Source: Variovorax sp. J22G73
Lineage (GTDB): Bacteria > Pseudomonadota > Gammaproteobacteria > Burkholderiales > Burkholderiaceae_C
Assembly: GCF_030317035.1 (NCBI RefSeq)
Contig: NZ_JASZYK010000012.1
Location: forward strand, 149,069-213,068
Length of the DNA stretch: 64,000 nucleotides
Direction: 5' to 3'
Under the pieces are notes generated by a model, which was given only the letters and a program-made list of their open reading frames with translations, searched no databases and had not been told where the DNA came from. The position numbers and the translations under genes are program-made. This document shows, piece after piece, positions 42,981-52,187 of the stretch (position 1 is its first letter; each line of letters opens with the position of its first letter).

Positions 42981-44255
42981 ATGCGCGCCTTCGCGACCGC
43001 AGTGCACCGCTGGGCGGGACTTGCGGTCGCGCTGTTTCTCATCGTCTCGGGCCTGACCGGCGCCGTCATCTCGTGGGACCACGAGATCGACGGCTGGCTC
43101 AACCGCAAGCTCTACGACACCACCGCGCGCGGCCCGTTCAAGGACCCCTTCGAGCTCGCCGCCGCCGTCGAACGACACGACCCGCGCGCGCGGGTCGCCT
43201 ACCTTCCGCTGGGCTTCGAGGAAGGGCACGCGGCCGGCTACTTCGTGCAGCCGCGCACCGACCCCGCCACCGGCAAGCCGTTCAGGCTCGGCTACAACCA
43301 GGTCTTCGTCGACCCTGTCACGGCCGAGGTGCGCGGGCAGCGCGACTCGGCCGCCGTGTCGCTCAGGCCCGAGACACTGATGCCCTTCCTGCGCAAGCTG
43401 CACTACATGCTGCATGTGCCGGCGATGTGGGGCACCGACCGCATAGGCTGGTGGATCATGGGCACGGTGGCGCTCGTGTGGCTGCTCGACAGCTTCGTGG
43501 CGCTGTACCTCACGATGCCCAGGCGGCTGCGCAGGTCGGCGCAGGCAGTGCACGCGGTGCACCGCCCTCCCTCCGCTTGGTGGCAACGCTGGAAGCCGGC
43601 CTGGACGGTGCGCTGGGCGGCCGGTGGCTACAAGCTCAACTTCGACCTGCACCGCGCGGGCGGGCTGTGGATCTGGCTGCTGATCATCGTCATCGCCTTC
43701 ACCTCGTTCTCGCTGAACCTCTACAAGGAGGTGTTCTATCCGGTGCTGTCGCTGGTGTCGAAGACCACGCCGGGGCCTTCGGCGCTGGTGCCGCTCGCAC
43801 CGCTGGGCACGCGCATCGAGCCGGCCATCGGCTTTCGCGAGATCGTGGCGCAGGCCGACGCCGAGGCCCGGCGCCGCGGCTGGACCACGCCGCTGGGCGG
43901 CGTGTTCTACAACGCGCGCGGCGGCTTCTACAACGTGTCTGTCTTCGACCATGCCACGCACGACGACAGCGACGGCATGGGCCTGTCGAACCTCTACCTC
44001 GACGGGCGCGACGGCCACCTCATCGGCAGCAACCACCCATGGCACGGCACCGCGGCCGATGTGTTCGCGCAGCTGCAGCTGCCACTGCACGGCGGGCGCA
44101 TCCTCGGCCTGCCGGGGCGCATCCTGATGTCGGCGATGGGGTTGATGGTGGCGATGCTGTCGGTCACGGGCATCGTCATCTGGGCGCGCAAGCGGCGCTC
44201 GCGGGTGCTGCAGAAGCGGCAGCGCCCCAGGCTGCCCGCCACCGCGAAAGCTTGA
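42981..44255 (+). CDS. PepSY-associated transmembrane protein
   Basis: The 424-residue protein has four membrane helices (first in RWAGLAVALFLIVSGLTGAVI) and periplasmic PepSY-type regions. It belongs to the family found beside siderophore receptors that is thought to reduce ferric-siderophore iron or energise release. It starts 8 bp after the receptor stop, so the two form one transcript. The C-terminus ends in an Arg-rich cytoplasmic tail. Confidence 0.88.
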   Translation: MRAFATAVHRWAGLAVALFLIVSGLTGAVISWDHEIDGWLNRKLYDTTARGPFKDPFELAAAVERHDPRARVAYLPLGFEEGHAAGYFVQPRTDPATGKPFRLGYNQVFVDPVTAEVRGQRDSAAVSLRPETLMPFLRKLHYMLHVPAMWGTDRIGWWIMGTVALVWLLDSFVALYLTMPRRLRRSAQAVHAVHRPPSAWWQRWKPAWTVRWAAGGYKLNFDLHRAGGLWIWLLIIVIAFTSFSLNLYKEVFYPVLSLVSKTTPGPSALVPLAPLGTRIEPAIGFREIVAQADAEARRRGWTTPLGGVFYNARGGFYNVSVFDHATHDDSDGMGLSNLYLDGRDGHLIGSNHPWHGTAADVFAQLQLPLHGGRILGLPGRILMSAMGLMVAMLSVTGIVIWARKRRSRVLQKRQRPRLPATAKA

Positions 44256-44267
44256 ACCAGGCGCTGA

Positions 44268-45221
44268 TCAGCCCTTTGCCAAATGCGCCTCCAGCGCATC
44301 GATGAACATCCTCGGCACGTCGAAGCCCGTCTGCTCGGTGATCTCCTGGAAGCACGTCGGGCTCGTCACGTTGATCTCGGTGACCGAGTCGCCGATCACG
44401 TCCAGCCCGATCAGCAGCAGCCCGCGCGGCGCCAGCGCGCGGCCCACGGCCTCGGCGATCTCGCGGTTGCGCGCCGTGAGCGGCTGCGCCACGCCCTTGC
44501 CGCCGGCCGCCAGGTTGCCGCGCACCTCGGTGCCTTGCGGAATGCGCGCCAGCACGAAAGGCGCCGGCTCGCCCGCGATGATCAGGATGCGCTTGTCGCC
44601 CTGCACTACCTCGGGCACGAAGCGCTGCACCATGATGGTTTCGGCGCCGTCCTTGTTGAGCGTCTCGACGATGGAGCCCAGGTTCAGCGCGTCCTGCTTC
44701 ACGCGGAAGATGCCCATGCCGCCCATGCCGTCGAGCGGCTTCAGGATGATGTCGCCATGCTCCGCGTGAAAGTCGCGCACGGCCTGCGCGCTGCGCGTGA
44801 CCAGCGTGGGCGTGACGAACTGCGGAAACTCCATGATCGCGAGCTTCTCGGGGTGGTCGCGCAGCGCGCGCGGCGAGTTGACCACCTTCGCGCCTTCGCG
44901 CTCGGCCTGCTGCAGCAGGTGCGTGGCGTAGATGTACTCGGCGTCGAAGGGCGGGTCCTTGCGCATCAGCACCGCATCGAAGTCCTTCAGCGCCTTCGAC
45001 TCTGTGATGTCGACCGTGTACCAATCTTTCGCGTCGCCGGTGAGCGTGATCTGCTGCACCACCGCCGTCACCTGGCCGCCCGACTTCCACTGGATGTCCT
45101 GCGGCAGGCAGGCCGCGATGCGGTGGCCGCGGCGCTGGGCCTCGCGCATCATCGAGAAGGTCGTGTCCTTGTAGATCTTGAACTGGTCGAGCGGATCGGC
45201 GACGAAGAGGATGTTTTTCAT
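44268..45221 (-). CDS. gshB: Glutathione synthetase
   Basis: A 317-residue ATP-grasp ligase with N-terminal ILFVADPLDQFKIYKDTTF, RKDPPFDAEYIYATHLL, the ATP-grasp glycine loop PLDGMGGMGIFRV, and NVTSPTCFQEI at the C-terminus. It joins glycine to gamma-Glu-Cys, the second step of glutathione synthesis. Its ATG shares a base with the stop of the benE gene upstream. The partner gshA lies about 7 kb away on the same strand, with unrelated genes between. Confidence 0.96.
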   Translation of the reverse strand: MKNILFVADPLDQFKIYKDTTFSMMREAQRRGHRIAACLPQDIQWKSGGQVTAVVQQITLTGDAKDWYTVDITESKALKDFDAVLMRKDPPFDAEYIYATHLLQQAEREGAKVVNSPRALRDHPEKLAIMEFPQFVTPTLVTRSAQAVRDFHAEHGDIILKPLDGMGGMGIFRVKQDALNLGSIVETLNKDGAETIMVQRFVPEVVQGDKRILIIAGEPAPFVLARIPQGTEVRGNLAAGGKGVAQPLTARNREIAEAVGRALAPRGLLLIGLDVIGDSVTEINVTSPTCFQEITEQTGFDVPRMFIDALEAHLAKG

Positions 45222-46495
45222 CAGGTGTTCTTTCCGGCGCCGGGAGCGGCGGCCTCAGGGATGTCGGGCGCGATGTTGCCGGAAGCGGCGATGTCCTTGC
45301 CGGGAGGGGCCTTTTCAGCGCCCCGCGCGCGGCGTCCGATCTGCTGCACCGCCAGCGCCACCGCTCCGGCCACCACGCCCCAGAACGCCGAGCCGATGCC
45401 CGCCAGCGTGACGCTCGAGAGCGTGACCAGGAAGGTGATCAGCGCGGCCTCGCGGTGCGACTCGTCGCGCACCGCCGCGGCCAGCCCGCCGCCGATGGTG
45501 CCCAGCAGCGCCAGCCCGGCGATGGCCGCGACCAGCTCCTTCGGAAACGCGGTGAGCAGCCCCGTGACGGCCGCGCCGAACAGGCCGATCACCACGTAGA
45601 TGGCGCCGCAGCTCACGGCCGCCGTGTAGCGCCGCGCCGGGTCTTCGTGCGCCTCGCGGCCCATGCAGATGGCGGCGGTGATGGCGCTCAGGTTCAGCGC
45701 GAAGGCGCCGAAGGGCGCCAGCACCAGCGTGGTCAGCCCGCTGATGGTGATGAGCTTGCTGACCGGCAGGTCGCCGTAGCCGGCCGCGCGAATGGCCGCC
45801 ACGCCCGGCAGGTTCTGCGAGGCCATGGTCACCACGAACAGCGGCAGCGACAGGCTGACGATGGCTTGCCAGCTGAACGCCGGCATCGTGAACACCGGCC
45901 AGGTGAGCGAGAAGTGCACCGACGACCACGCCAGCTGCCCGCGCGCCACCACGTACACGATGGCCACCAGCAGCGTGAGCGGCACCGCGTAGCGCGGCAG
46001 CAGCCGCTTGGCGACCAGGTAGGTGCCGAGCATCAGCAGCACCAGCGGCAGCGCCGTTTGTGCCGCAACGAAGGCGCCCAACCCGAAGCGCGCCAGCACG
46101 CCGGCCAGCAGCGCCGAGGCGATGGCCATCGGGATCTTGTTCATGACCCGTTCGAACCAGCCGGTGGCGCCCGCCAGCACCATCAGCACCGCGCAGACGA
46201 TGAAGGCACCCACCGCCTCGTTCATGCTGTAGCCCATGCCGGCCACCGCCAGCACGGCCGCGCCGGGCGTGCTCCAGGCGATCATCACCGGCTTGCGCCA
46301 CCACAGCGAGGGCAGCGCCGAGGCCAGCCCCATGCCGATGCCCAGCGCCCACATCCACGAGGCCGCCATTTCGGGCGTGGCACCGAAGGCCTGCGCGGCC
46401 TGGAACACGATGGCTACCGAACTCGTGAAACCCACGAGCACGGCGACGAAGCCCGCGGTGAAAGCCGAAAGGCTCAGGTCCTTGAAAAATCGCAT
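45221..46495 (-). CDS. benE: Benzoate/H+ symporter (BenE family)
   Basis: A 424-residue protein with about 12 helices and the BenE pattern MVGFTSSVAIVFQAAQAFGAT-like opening, IAWSTPGAAVLA and PVSKLITISGLTTLVLAPFGAF. The family takes up benzoate and analogues. No ben catabolic genes are nearby; it is upstream of and coupled to gshB. The ATG at 46495 begins MRFFKDLSLSAFTAGF. Its first 22 bases overlap the end of the Sel1-repeat gene. The substrate may be a different aromatic acid. Confidence 0.83.
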   Translation of the reverse strand: MRFFKDLSLSAFTAGFVAVLVGFTSSVAIVFQAAQAFGATPEMAASWMWALGIGMGLASALPSLWWRKPVMIAWSTPGAAVLAVAGMGYSMNEAVGAFIVCAVLMVLAGATGWFERVMNKIPMAIASALLAGVLARFGLGAFVAAQTALPLVLLMLGTYLVAKRLLPRYAVPLTLLVAIVYVVARGQLAWSSVHFSLTWPVFTMPAFSWQAIVSLSLPLFVVTMASQNLPGVAAIRAAGYGDLPVSKLITISGLTTLVLAPFGAFALNLSAITAAICMGREAHEDPARRYTAAVSCGAIYVVIGLFGAAVTGLLTAFPKELVAAIAGLALLGTIGGGLAAAVRDESHREAALITFLVTLSSVTLAGIGSAFWGVVAGAVALAVQQIGRRARGAEKAPPGKDIAASGNIAPDIPEAAAPGAGKNT

Positions 46496-47016
46496 CCGGC
46501 GATTGTGCCGGGAGGGGCGCGCGCCAGCGCCGCCGGGCCGAGCAGCCCGTCGGCCTGCGCCCTCGCGATGACGTGCCCTTGCGCCGCGGCCCGGGCGATC
46601 CACATGAGCGCGAGATATTCGTTGCGCTCGACGCCCTGGCCCGTCGCGTGCGCCACGCCGAGCCATTGCATGGCGTCAGCGCAGCCTTGGCGGGCGGCTT
46701 GTTCGATCCAGTAGACGGCGGCGGCGGGACGGTCCAGCAGGAACAGGTGCTGGCCGAAGTCGTTCTGCGCGGCCATGTCGCCGGCATCGGCCTGGAACAT
46801 GAGCTGCAGGTCTTGCAGGCTCAGGGGAAGCGGCACGTGGTGGTGCACGCTGTCCCAGGCAAGCATGACGCGGCCTCTGGCGTCGTCGGGGAGGCGCCGC
46901 ACCTCGGTGGAGGAGATGCGGCGCCACCAGGTTCGGCGGCTCCACGTGGAGATGATGACCAGTGCGTCGAGGCTGATTGCTGGCGGGGAAAGGCGGCGCC
47001 CGCGTACCCCCGTCAT
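46474..47016 (-). CDS. Sel1-repeat (TPR-like) protein, pilin-operon partner
   Basis: The 180-residue protein has a Trp/Arg-rich N-terminus (ALVIISTWSRRTWWRRIS) and two Sel1-type repeats (DMAAQNDFGQHLFLLDRPAAA, ADAMQWLGVAHATGQGVERNE). Its ATG at 47016 has an AAGAAGG site and lies 9 bp after the pilA stop, so it is probably co-transcribed with pilA. No signal peptide is evident. A helper role in pilus biology is inference; the C-terminus overlaps the benE start. Confidence 0.62.
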   Translation of the reverse strand: MTGVRGRRLSPPAISLDALVIISTWSRRTWWRRISSTEVRRLPDDARGRVMLAWDSVHHHVPLPLSLQDLQLMFQADAGDMAAQNDFGQHLFLLDRPAAAVYWIEQAARQGCADAMQWLGVAHATGQGVERNEYLALMWIARAAAQGHVIARAQADGLLGPAALARAPPGTIAGCDFSRT

Positions 47017-47025
47017 CGGGCCTTC

Positions 47026-47574
47026 TTATGGATTCACCGGGGGCGCGGTTCCACCCGAGCTGCCGCCAGCGGAGGGGCTACCGCCGCCGCTATTTGCAAC
47101 TTGCGCTGGGCCGCAACCATGTGGAATTAAAGAAGGGCCAAGGGACGTAACGCACCCCCATTGGGAGGTGTTTGCTCCAGCGGCCAATTTCCAAGTAATG
47201 GTTTGGCCTGAGATCTTGGAATTTACTTGCTGCGTCTTGAACGTTGTCTGAACTGTGCACCCCTCAGTAACATTTCCTGCAGTCACGATTTTATCGACGT
47301 ATCTTCCCTTGATATTTGTAGAAATATCAATTGTTGCATCAGCAACCGTGGCGTTATTTGGGCATCTATTTTCGAGGCCGTGAATCAATTCCACCTCATA
47401 TTTGACGCTCTCTGCCAAGGTTAATGCCTCACTAGACTGCGCTTTCGCCGTGTAATTTTGATAAGAAGGCATCGCAATTGCGGTCAGTATCCCAACAACC
47501 GCTATAACAATCATTAACTCAATAAGCGTAAAACCTTTTTGCGCAACAAAAGAAGCTTTTCCGAAACGATTCAT
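47026..47574 (-). CDS. pilA: Type IV pilin
   Basis: A 182-residue prepilin with a 14-residue leader cleaved at QKG/FTLIELMIVIAVVGIL, the conserved Glu5 of the mature protein, a hydrophobic helix and two cysteines late in the chain that may form the D-region disulfide. A Ser/Gly/Pro tail ends the protein. The coding sequence is far richer in A+T than the rest of the window, suggesting exchange by transfer, common for surface pilins. An AGGGGA site precedes the start, and a sigma-54-type promoter lies upstream. Confidence 0.93.
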   Translation of the reverse strand: MNRFGKASFVAQKGFTLIELMIVIAVVGILTAIAMPSYQNYTAKAQSSEALTLAESVKYEVELIHGLENRCPNNATVADATIDISTNIKGRYVDKIVTAGNVTEGCTVQTTFKTQQVNSKISGQTITWKLAAGANTSQWGCVTSLGPSLIPHGCGPAQVANSGGGSPSAGGSSGGTAPPVNP

Positions 47575-47627
47575 GCATTTCCCCTGATTGAAAAAACCAC
47601 AGACTCAAGTCCGCAGAATTTCTTATT

Positions 47628-47641
47628 GCAGATCGCATGCC
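47628..47641 (-). promoter_or_regulatory. Sigma-54 promoter of pilA
   Basis: On the minus strand GGCATGCGATCTGC gives the invariant GG at -24 and GC at -12 with exactly 10 bases between. It lies about 55 bp upstream of the pilA start. This fits RpoN/PilR-controlled pilin transcription. Confidence 0.7.
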
Positions 47642-47991
47642 GTTGAAAAATTTCGTGGCTTTTCAGAAAAATTCTTTAATATTCGTTTGCAATTATAAAT
47701 TTGTTAAAGCAATGTGGCTTTTTAGAAGAACGGAAGATACAACCACGACAAACTTGTCGCACTGCAAGTGCCAAAAGGCGACTTGGCACACACTTCAGCG
47801 CGCCAACCCAGATGCCACGCGCTGCAAACAACACGCAGCCCAGCACGTACAGCGCTCCGAATCGATGCGCGCCTCATCGCTTTGTCGACAATTTCAAGCA
47901 ATCAATGTCGACAACCCAGGCACAGGACTTGCAAAAACCCCTCCGCCGCATCCCGCCATGCACCGCCATGGCCCACCCCTTCGGAGCCCTC
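47642..47991. other. AT-rich intergenic region upstream of pilA
   Basis: Roughly 350 bp with lower GC than the neighbours, including A/T runs near 47645-47720 that could hold upstream activator sites for the pilA promoter. No gene or RNA is supported; short ORFs here lack coding character. Confidence 0.5.
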
Positions 47992-48420
47992 ATGACCTCG
48001 CCCACCTCCCCCGAACCCCACACCCTCGACCCCGCCGCCGTCGTCGACGAGTTCCTTCGCCTGGTGATGATTCCCGACCCCGAGTCGGCCTCGCGCTACA
48101 CCGCGCCCGGCATCCGCATCCGCTTCACCGGCAACCGCCCGATGCAGGCGCCCGGCGACACCTCGGCCTTCAACGCCAAGCGCTACGCCTGGGTGAAGAA
48201 GAAGATCGAGCGCACCGAAACCGTGGCCGGCGGCACGTCCGAGGCCACGGTGGTCTACAGCCTGGGCACGCTCTACGGCGCCTGGCCCGACGGCACCGCG
48301 TTCGAAGACAACCGCTACGTCGACCGCTACGTGGTGAGCCACGGGCTCATCGTGCAGATGGACGTGTGGAACGACAGCGCCGAATGGCTGCTGGTGCGCG
48401 CCGGCCTCGCGGTGCTGTGA
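47992..48420 (+). CDS. NTF2-like/SnoaL-type small enzyme
   Basis: The 142-residue protein has the SnoaL/NTF2 cone-barrel pattern (AAVVDEFLRLVMIPDPESAS, YTAPGIRIRFTG, NRYVDRYVVSHGLIVQMDVWND). The ATG at 47992 has a GGAG site 5 bp before it. It precedes a NodB-type deacetylase gene by 10 bp and a GntR regulator beyond, forming a likely three-gene operon. The catalytic role is unknown; such folds are often isomerases, cyclases or ligand binders. Confidence 0.78.
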   Translation: MTSPTSPEPHTLDPAAVVDEFLRLVMIPDPESASRYTAPGIRIRFTGNRPMQAPGDTSAFNAKRYAWVKKKIERTETVAGGTSEATVVYSLGTLYGAWPDGTAFEDNRYVDRYVVSHGLIVQMDVWNDSAEWLLVRAGLAVL

Positions 48421-48430
48421 GGCGCGGCGC

Positions 48431-49354
48431 ATGAGCACCCGCTGGCCCGACCGGCTCCCCACGCACGACCGCTTCGACTACCGGCCCATCACGCGGCGCC
48501 CCGACCACGTGTGGCCCAACGGCGCGCGGCTGGCGGTGTACATAGGTTTCAACGTGGAGCATTTCGCGTTCGGCGACGGGCTGGGCGCGTGCATCGGCCC
48601 GGCCTCGCCGCAGCCCGACGTGCTCAACCACGGCTGGCGCGAGTACGGCAACCGGGTGGGCGCGTGGCGCTGCCTGGAACTGTTCGATGCGCTCGCGCTG
48701 CCCACCGGCGCGCTCATCAACACGGCGCTGTACGACCACTGCCCGGAGCTGGTGCAGGCGCTGGTGGCGCGCGGCGACGAGCTGATCGGCCACGGCCACA
48801 GCAACGCCGAGCGCCAGGGCGTGCTCGACGAAACGCACGAGCGCGCGCTGCTGCAGCGCTGCCGCGAGCGCATGGTGCGCGAGAGCGGCCAGGCGCCTTC
48901 GGGCTGGCTGTCGCCGTGGATTTCCGAAAGCGCCCTCACGCTCGACCTGCTGGCCGAGACGGGCTACGCCTACACGCTGAACTGGTGCCACGACGACCAG
49001 CCGATCCGCATGCGCACGCGCGGCGGCGGCGCGCTGTGGTCGGTGCCGTATCCGCAGGAGCTCAACGACATTCCGATGATCGTCGGCCGCCTGATGGACG
49101 CGAAGGACTTCAGCGCGATGGTGGTCGACAACTTCGAGGAGATGCTGCTGCAGTCGCGCAGCCAGCCGCTGGTGATGGGCCTGGCGCTGCACCCGTACAT
49201 CGTGGGCCAGCCGTACCGGCTGCGGCACCTGCGCACGGCGCTCGCGCACCTGGCGCGGGCGCGCGACCGCGGCGACATCTGGTTCACCACGCCGGGCGCC
49301 ATCGCGGCCCACATGACGCAACTGGCCGGCGACCGGCCCGGAGAGTTCGAGTGA
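48431..49354 (+). CDS. NodB-type polysaccharide deacetylase/amidohydrolase-like protein
   Basis: The 307-residue protein has the deacetylase fold in the form used by PuuE-like allantoinases: WPNGARLAVYIGFNVEHF, GRWREYGNRVGAWR-like segment, LIGHGHSNAERQ with metal-binding histidines, and GLALHPYIVGQPYRLRHL. The substrate could be a cyclic amide rather than a polysaccharide. No signal peptide is present, so it acts in the cytoplasm. Its stop overlaps the GntR start. Confidence 0.75.
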   Translation: MSTRWPDRLPTHDRFDYRPITRRPDHVWPNGARLAVYIGFNVEHFAFGDGLGACIGPASPQPDVLNHGWREYGNRVGAWRCLELFDALALPTGALINTALYDHCPELVQALVARGDELIGHGHSNAERQGVLDETHERALLQRCRERMVRESGQAPSGWLSPWISESALTLDLLAETGYAYTLNWCHDDQPIRMRTRGGGALWSVPYPQELNDIPMIVGRLMDAKDFSAMVVDNFEEMLLQSRSQPLVMGLALHPYIVGQPYRLRHLRTALAHLARARDRGDIWFTTPGAIAAHMTQLAGDRPGEFE

Positions 49355-50106
49355 GCGAAGCGGCGGCCGGGCTCGCTGCGCGAACAGCGCCGGAGCCCGA
49401 GCCCGAGCCTGCGCCTGCGCCTGCGCGTGCCCCGGTCGGCGAAGACATCGAGGCGCGCATCTACCGCGCGGTGTTCGAAGGCGTGACCCACCAGCGCCTG
49501 GCACCCGGCACCAAGCTGCCCGAGGCCGCGCTGTGCGAGCTGTTCGGCGTGAGCCGCGCGCTGGTGCGCAAGGTGCTGCAGCGGCTGGCGCACGACCACA
49601 TCGTGCAGCTGCGGCCCAACCGCGGCGCCATCGTCGCGAAGCCCTCGCCGGAAGAAACGCGGCAGATCTTCGAGGCGCGCCGCGCGCTCGAGGCCGCGCT
49701 GGTGCGCATGGCCGTGCGCCACGCGACCCAGGCCGAGCTGGCCGAACTGCGGCTGCACCTGCAGCAAGAGCACGCGGCCATGCACCGCCACACGCAGCCC
49801 GAATGGGCGCGGCTGGCCAGCGCGTTCCACCTGCGCGTGGCGCGGCTGGCGCGCAACCCGATATTGGAGCGCTACCTCACGGAGCTGATGTCGCGCTGCT
49901 CACTGATCGTGGCGCTGTACGAGCCGCCCGGCCATGCGGCGTGCGAGCACGGCGAGCATGCGGCGGTGGTCGATGCCATCGCGCTCGGCGACGCGGACGC
50001 GGCCGTGCGGCTGATGGAAGCGCACCTGCTGGTGCTGGAGGCAAACGTGGTGCTCGAGCGGCCGGCGGTGCAGCGCAGCCTGGGGCAGATGCTGGGGTTG
50101 GGCTAG
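49351..50106 (+). CDS. GntR-family regulator with FCD domain
   Basis: The 251-residue protein has a Pro/Glu/Ala repeat leader and the GntR winged helix (LAPGTKLPEAALCELFGVSR, ALVRKVLQRLAHDHIVQLR), then an all-helical FCD effector domain with metal-binding residues (HLRVARLARN, EHAAVVDAIALGD). The start is GTG at 49351, overlapping the deacetylase stop (GTGA). It likely regulates the operon it ends, in response to a carboxylic or amide effector. Confidence 0.85.
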   Translation: MSEAAAGLAARTAPEPEPEPAPAPARAPVGEDIEARIYRAVFEGVTHQRLAPGTKLPEAALCELFGVSRALVRKVLQRLAHDHIVQLRPNRGAIVAKPSPEETRQIFEARRALEAALVRMAVRHATQAELAELRLHLQQEHAAMHRHTQPEWARLASAFHLRVARLARNPILERYLTELMSRCSLIVALYEPPGHAACEHGEHAAVVDAIALGDADAAVRLMEAHLLVLEANVVLERPAVQRSLGQMLGLG

Positions 50107-50133
50107 GCCGAGCCCCGCCGAAGCCCGAGCCCT

Positions 50134-52065
50134 TCAGATCTCGATCTTCGAGCCCAGCTCCACCACCGCGTTGTTCGGCAGCCCCAGGAAGGCGGCCGCG
50201 CCGCTCGCGTTGTGGTGCATCTGCGCGAACAGCTTCTCGCGCCACGGCGCCATGCCGCTGCCCAGCGTGGGAATCACCACGTCGCGCGAGAGAAAGTAGC
50301 TGGTCGTCATCGGCTCGAGCTGGCAGCCCCGCAGGCGCGCGTTGTCGAGCGCGCGCGGCAGGTCGATGTCGTTCTTGAAGCCGTAGTGCACGATCACCTG
50401 CCAGCAGTGATTGCCGAGCGCGTCGATCTCGATGCGCTTGTCCATCGGGATCCAGGGCACCTCGTGGTTGCGCACGGTGACGAACATGTTCTGCTCGTGC
50501 AGCACCTTGTTGTGCTTCAGGTTGTGCAGCAGCGCGTTGGGCACGGTGCCGGGCTCGGCCGTGAGGAACACCGCCGTGCCTTCCACCCGCACCGGCGGGC
50601 TCACGAACACCGAGCCTAGAAAGGACTTGAGGTCGATCGCGTCCGCATGCTGTGCCTCGCCCATCAGGCGCCGGCCTTCCTTCCACGTGATCATCAGCGT
50701 GAAGACGAAGCCGCCGATCATCAGCGGGAACCAGCCGCCTTCGAACAGCTTGAGCAGGTTCGAGGCGAAGAACATGAAGTCGACGAAGAAGAAGATGGCC
50801 GTGGAGCCGATGCACAGCGCCAGCGGCAGCTTCCACGCATAGCGGATCACGAAGAAGGTCAGCACCGTGGTGATGAGCATGTCGGTGGTCACGGCAATGC
50901 CGTAGGCCGCGGCCAGGCTGCTCGACGAGCGGAACATGACCACCGCCAGCACGATGGCCACGAACAGCCCCCAGTTGACCAGCGGAATGTAGATTTGCCC
51001 GGCCGTGCGCACGCTGGTGTGCTCGATGTTCAGGCGCGGCAGGTAGCCCAGCTGGATGACCTGGCGCGTGACGCTGAACGCGCCGGTGATGAGCGCCTGC
51101 GAGGCGATCACCGTGGCCAGCGTGGCCAGCAGCACCAGCGGAATCAGCGCCCACTCGGGCGCCATCATGAAGAACGGGTTCTTCACCGCCTCGGGGTTCT
51201 CCAGCAGCAGCGCGCCCTGGCCGAAGTAGTTCAGCGTCAGGGCCGGCATCACCACCGAGAACCACGCCAGGCGGATCGGGCGCTTGCCGAAGTGGCCGAG
51301 GTCGGCGTACAGCGCCTCGGCGCCGGTCACGCACAGCACGGTGGCGCCCAGCAGGATGAAGCTGGTGCCGGGGTTGTCCCAGATGAACTTCAGCGCATAG
51401 AACGGGTTCAGCGCCTTCAGGATCTCGGGGTGGTGCAGGATCTGCGACACGCCCAGCACGGCGATGGCCAGGAACCACACCAGCGTGACCGGCCCGAAGA
51501 ACTTGCCGATGCCCGCCGTGCCGCGCTTCTGCACCACGAACAGGCAGAACAGCACGACCAGCGTGAGCGGGATCACATAGTGCGAGAAGTGCGGCGACAC
51601 CACCTCCAGGCCCTCGACCGCCGACAGCACCGAGATGGCCGGCGTGATGACCCCGTCGCCATAGAAAAGCGAGGTGCCGAAGATGCCGACCACCAGCAGC
51701 ACGTGGCGCAGCCGGGGCTTGTCGGCCACCGCCCGGGACGCCAGCGCGAGCATGGCGACCAGGCCGCCCTCTCCCTCGTTGTCGGCCCGCAGCACCAGCA
51801 CCACGTACTTGATGGAGACGATGACGGTCAGCGTCCAGAAGAACATCGACAGGATGCCGTAGACGTTCTCCACGGTGAACGGCACGTGGCCGTGGCCGAA
51901 CACTTCCTTGACGGCATACAGCACGCTGGTGCCGATGTCGCCATAGACGACGCCGATGGCGCCGACGATCAGGCCGGCGGAGAGAGATTTGGGGGCTGAC
52001 ACGAGGTCGATGGGAAAAGGGCAGGCAACAGGTTTCGACGCGTCAGACACGCCGGGGTGCGACAA
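50134..52065 (-). CDS. kup: Low-affinity potassium transporter Kup
   Basis: The 643-residue protein has about 12 helices, the N-terminal hallmark GAIGVVYGDIGTSVLYAVKEVF, LALASRAVADKPRLR, FYGDGVITPAISVLSAVEGL and GADALYADLGHFG-type motif (GAEALYADLGHFGKR). It is a K+:H+ symporter with a C-terminal cytoplasmic domain. The gene stands alone, with gshA upstream on the same strand across 122 bp. Confidence 0.96.
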   Translation of the reverse strand: MSHPGVSDASKPVACPFPIDLVSAPKSLSAGLIVGAIGVVYGDIGTSVLYAVKEVFGHGHVPFTVENVYGILSMFFWTLTVIVSIKYVVLVLRADNEGEGGLVAMLALASRAVADKPRLRHVLLVVGIFGTSLFYGDGVITPAISVLSAVEGLEVVSPHFSHYVIPLTLVVLFCLFVVQKRGTAGIGKFFGPVTLVWFLAIAVLGVSQILHHPEILKALNPFYALKFIWDNPGTSFILLGATVLCVTGAEALYADLGHFGKRPIRLAWFSVVMPALTLNYFGQGALLLENPEAVKNPFFMMAPEWALIPLVLLATLATVIASQALITGAFSVTRQVIQLGYLPRLNIEHTSVRTAGQIYIPLVNWGLFVAIVLAVVMFRSSSSLAAAYGIAVTTDMLITTVLTFFVIRYAWKLPLALCIGSTAIFFFVDFMFFASNLLKLFEGGWFPLMIGGFVFTLMITWKEGRRLMGEAQHADAIDLKSFLGSVFVSPPVRVEGTAVFLTAEPGTVPNALLHNLKHNKVLHEQNMFVTVRNHEVPWIPMDKRIEIDALGNHCWQVIVHYGFKNDIDLPRALDNARLRGCQLEPMTTSYFLSRDVVIPTLGSGMAPWREKLFAQMHHNASGAAAFLGLPNNAVVELGSKIEI

Positions 52066-52187
52066 GGGCGAACATCTGTCCGCGCGCCCGCATCACCCCT
52101 CCCGCCCTTTTGTTTCCGTTGCTGTGGGGCCGCTATTTTGCCGTTGCTTGCGCACGGTGCAAGCCGAGCCCCTCCAGATTTAGAGCT

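Noticed and set aside
47637..47991. Short ORFs in the AT-rich gap before the NTF2-like gene
   Set aside because: There is no ribosome-binding site or family similarity. The best start of the following gene is 47992.
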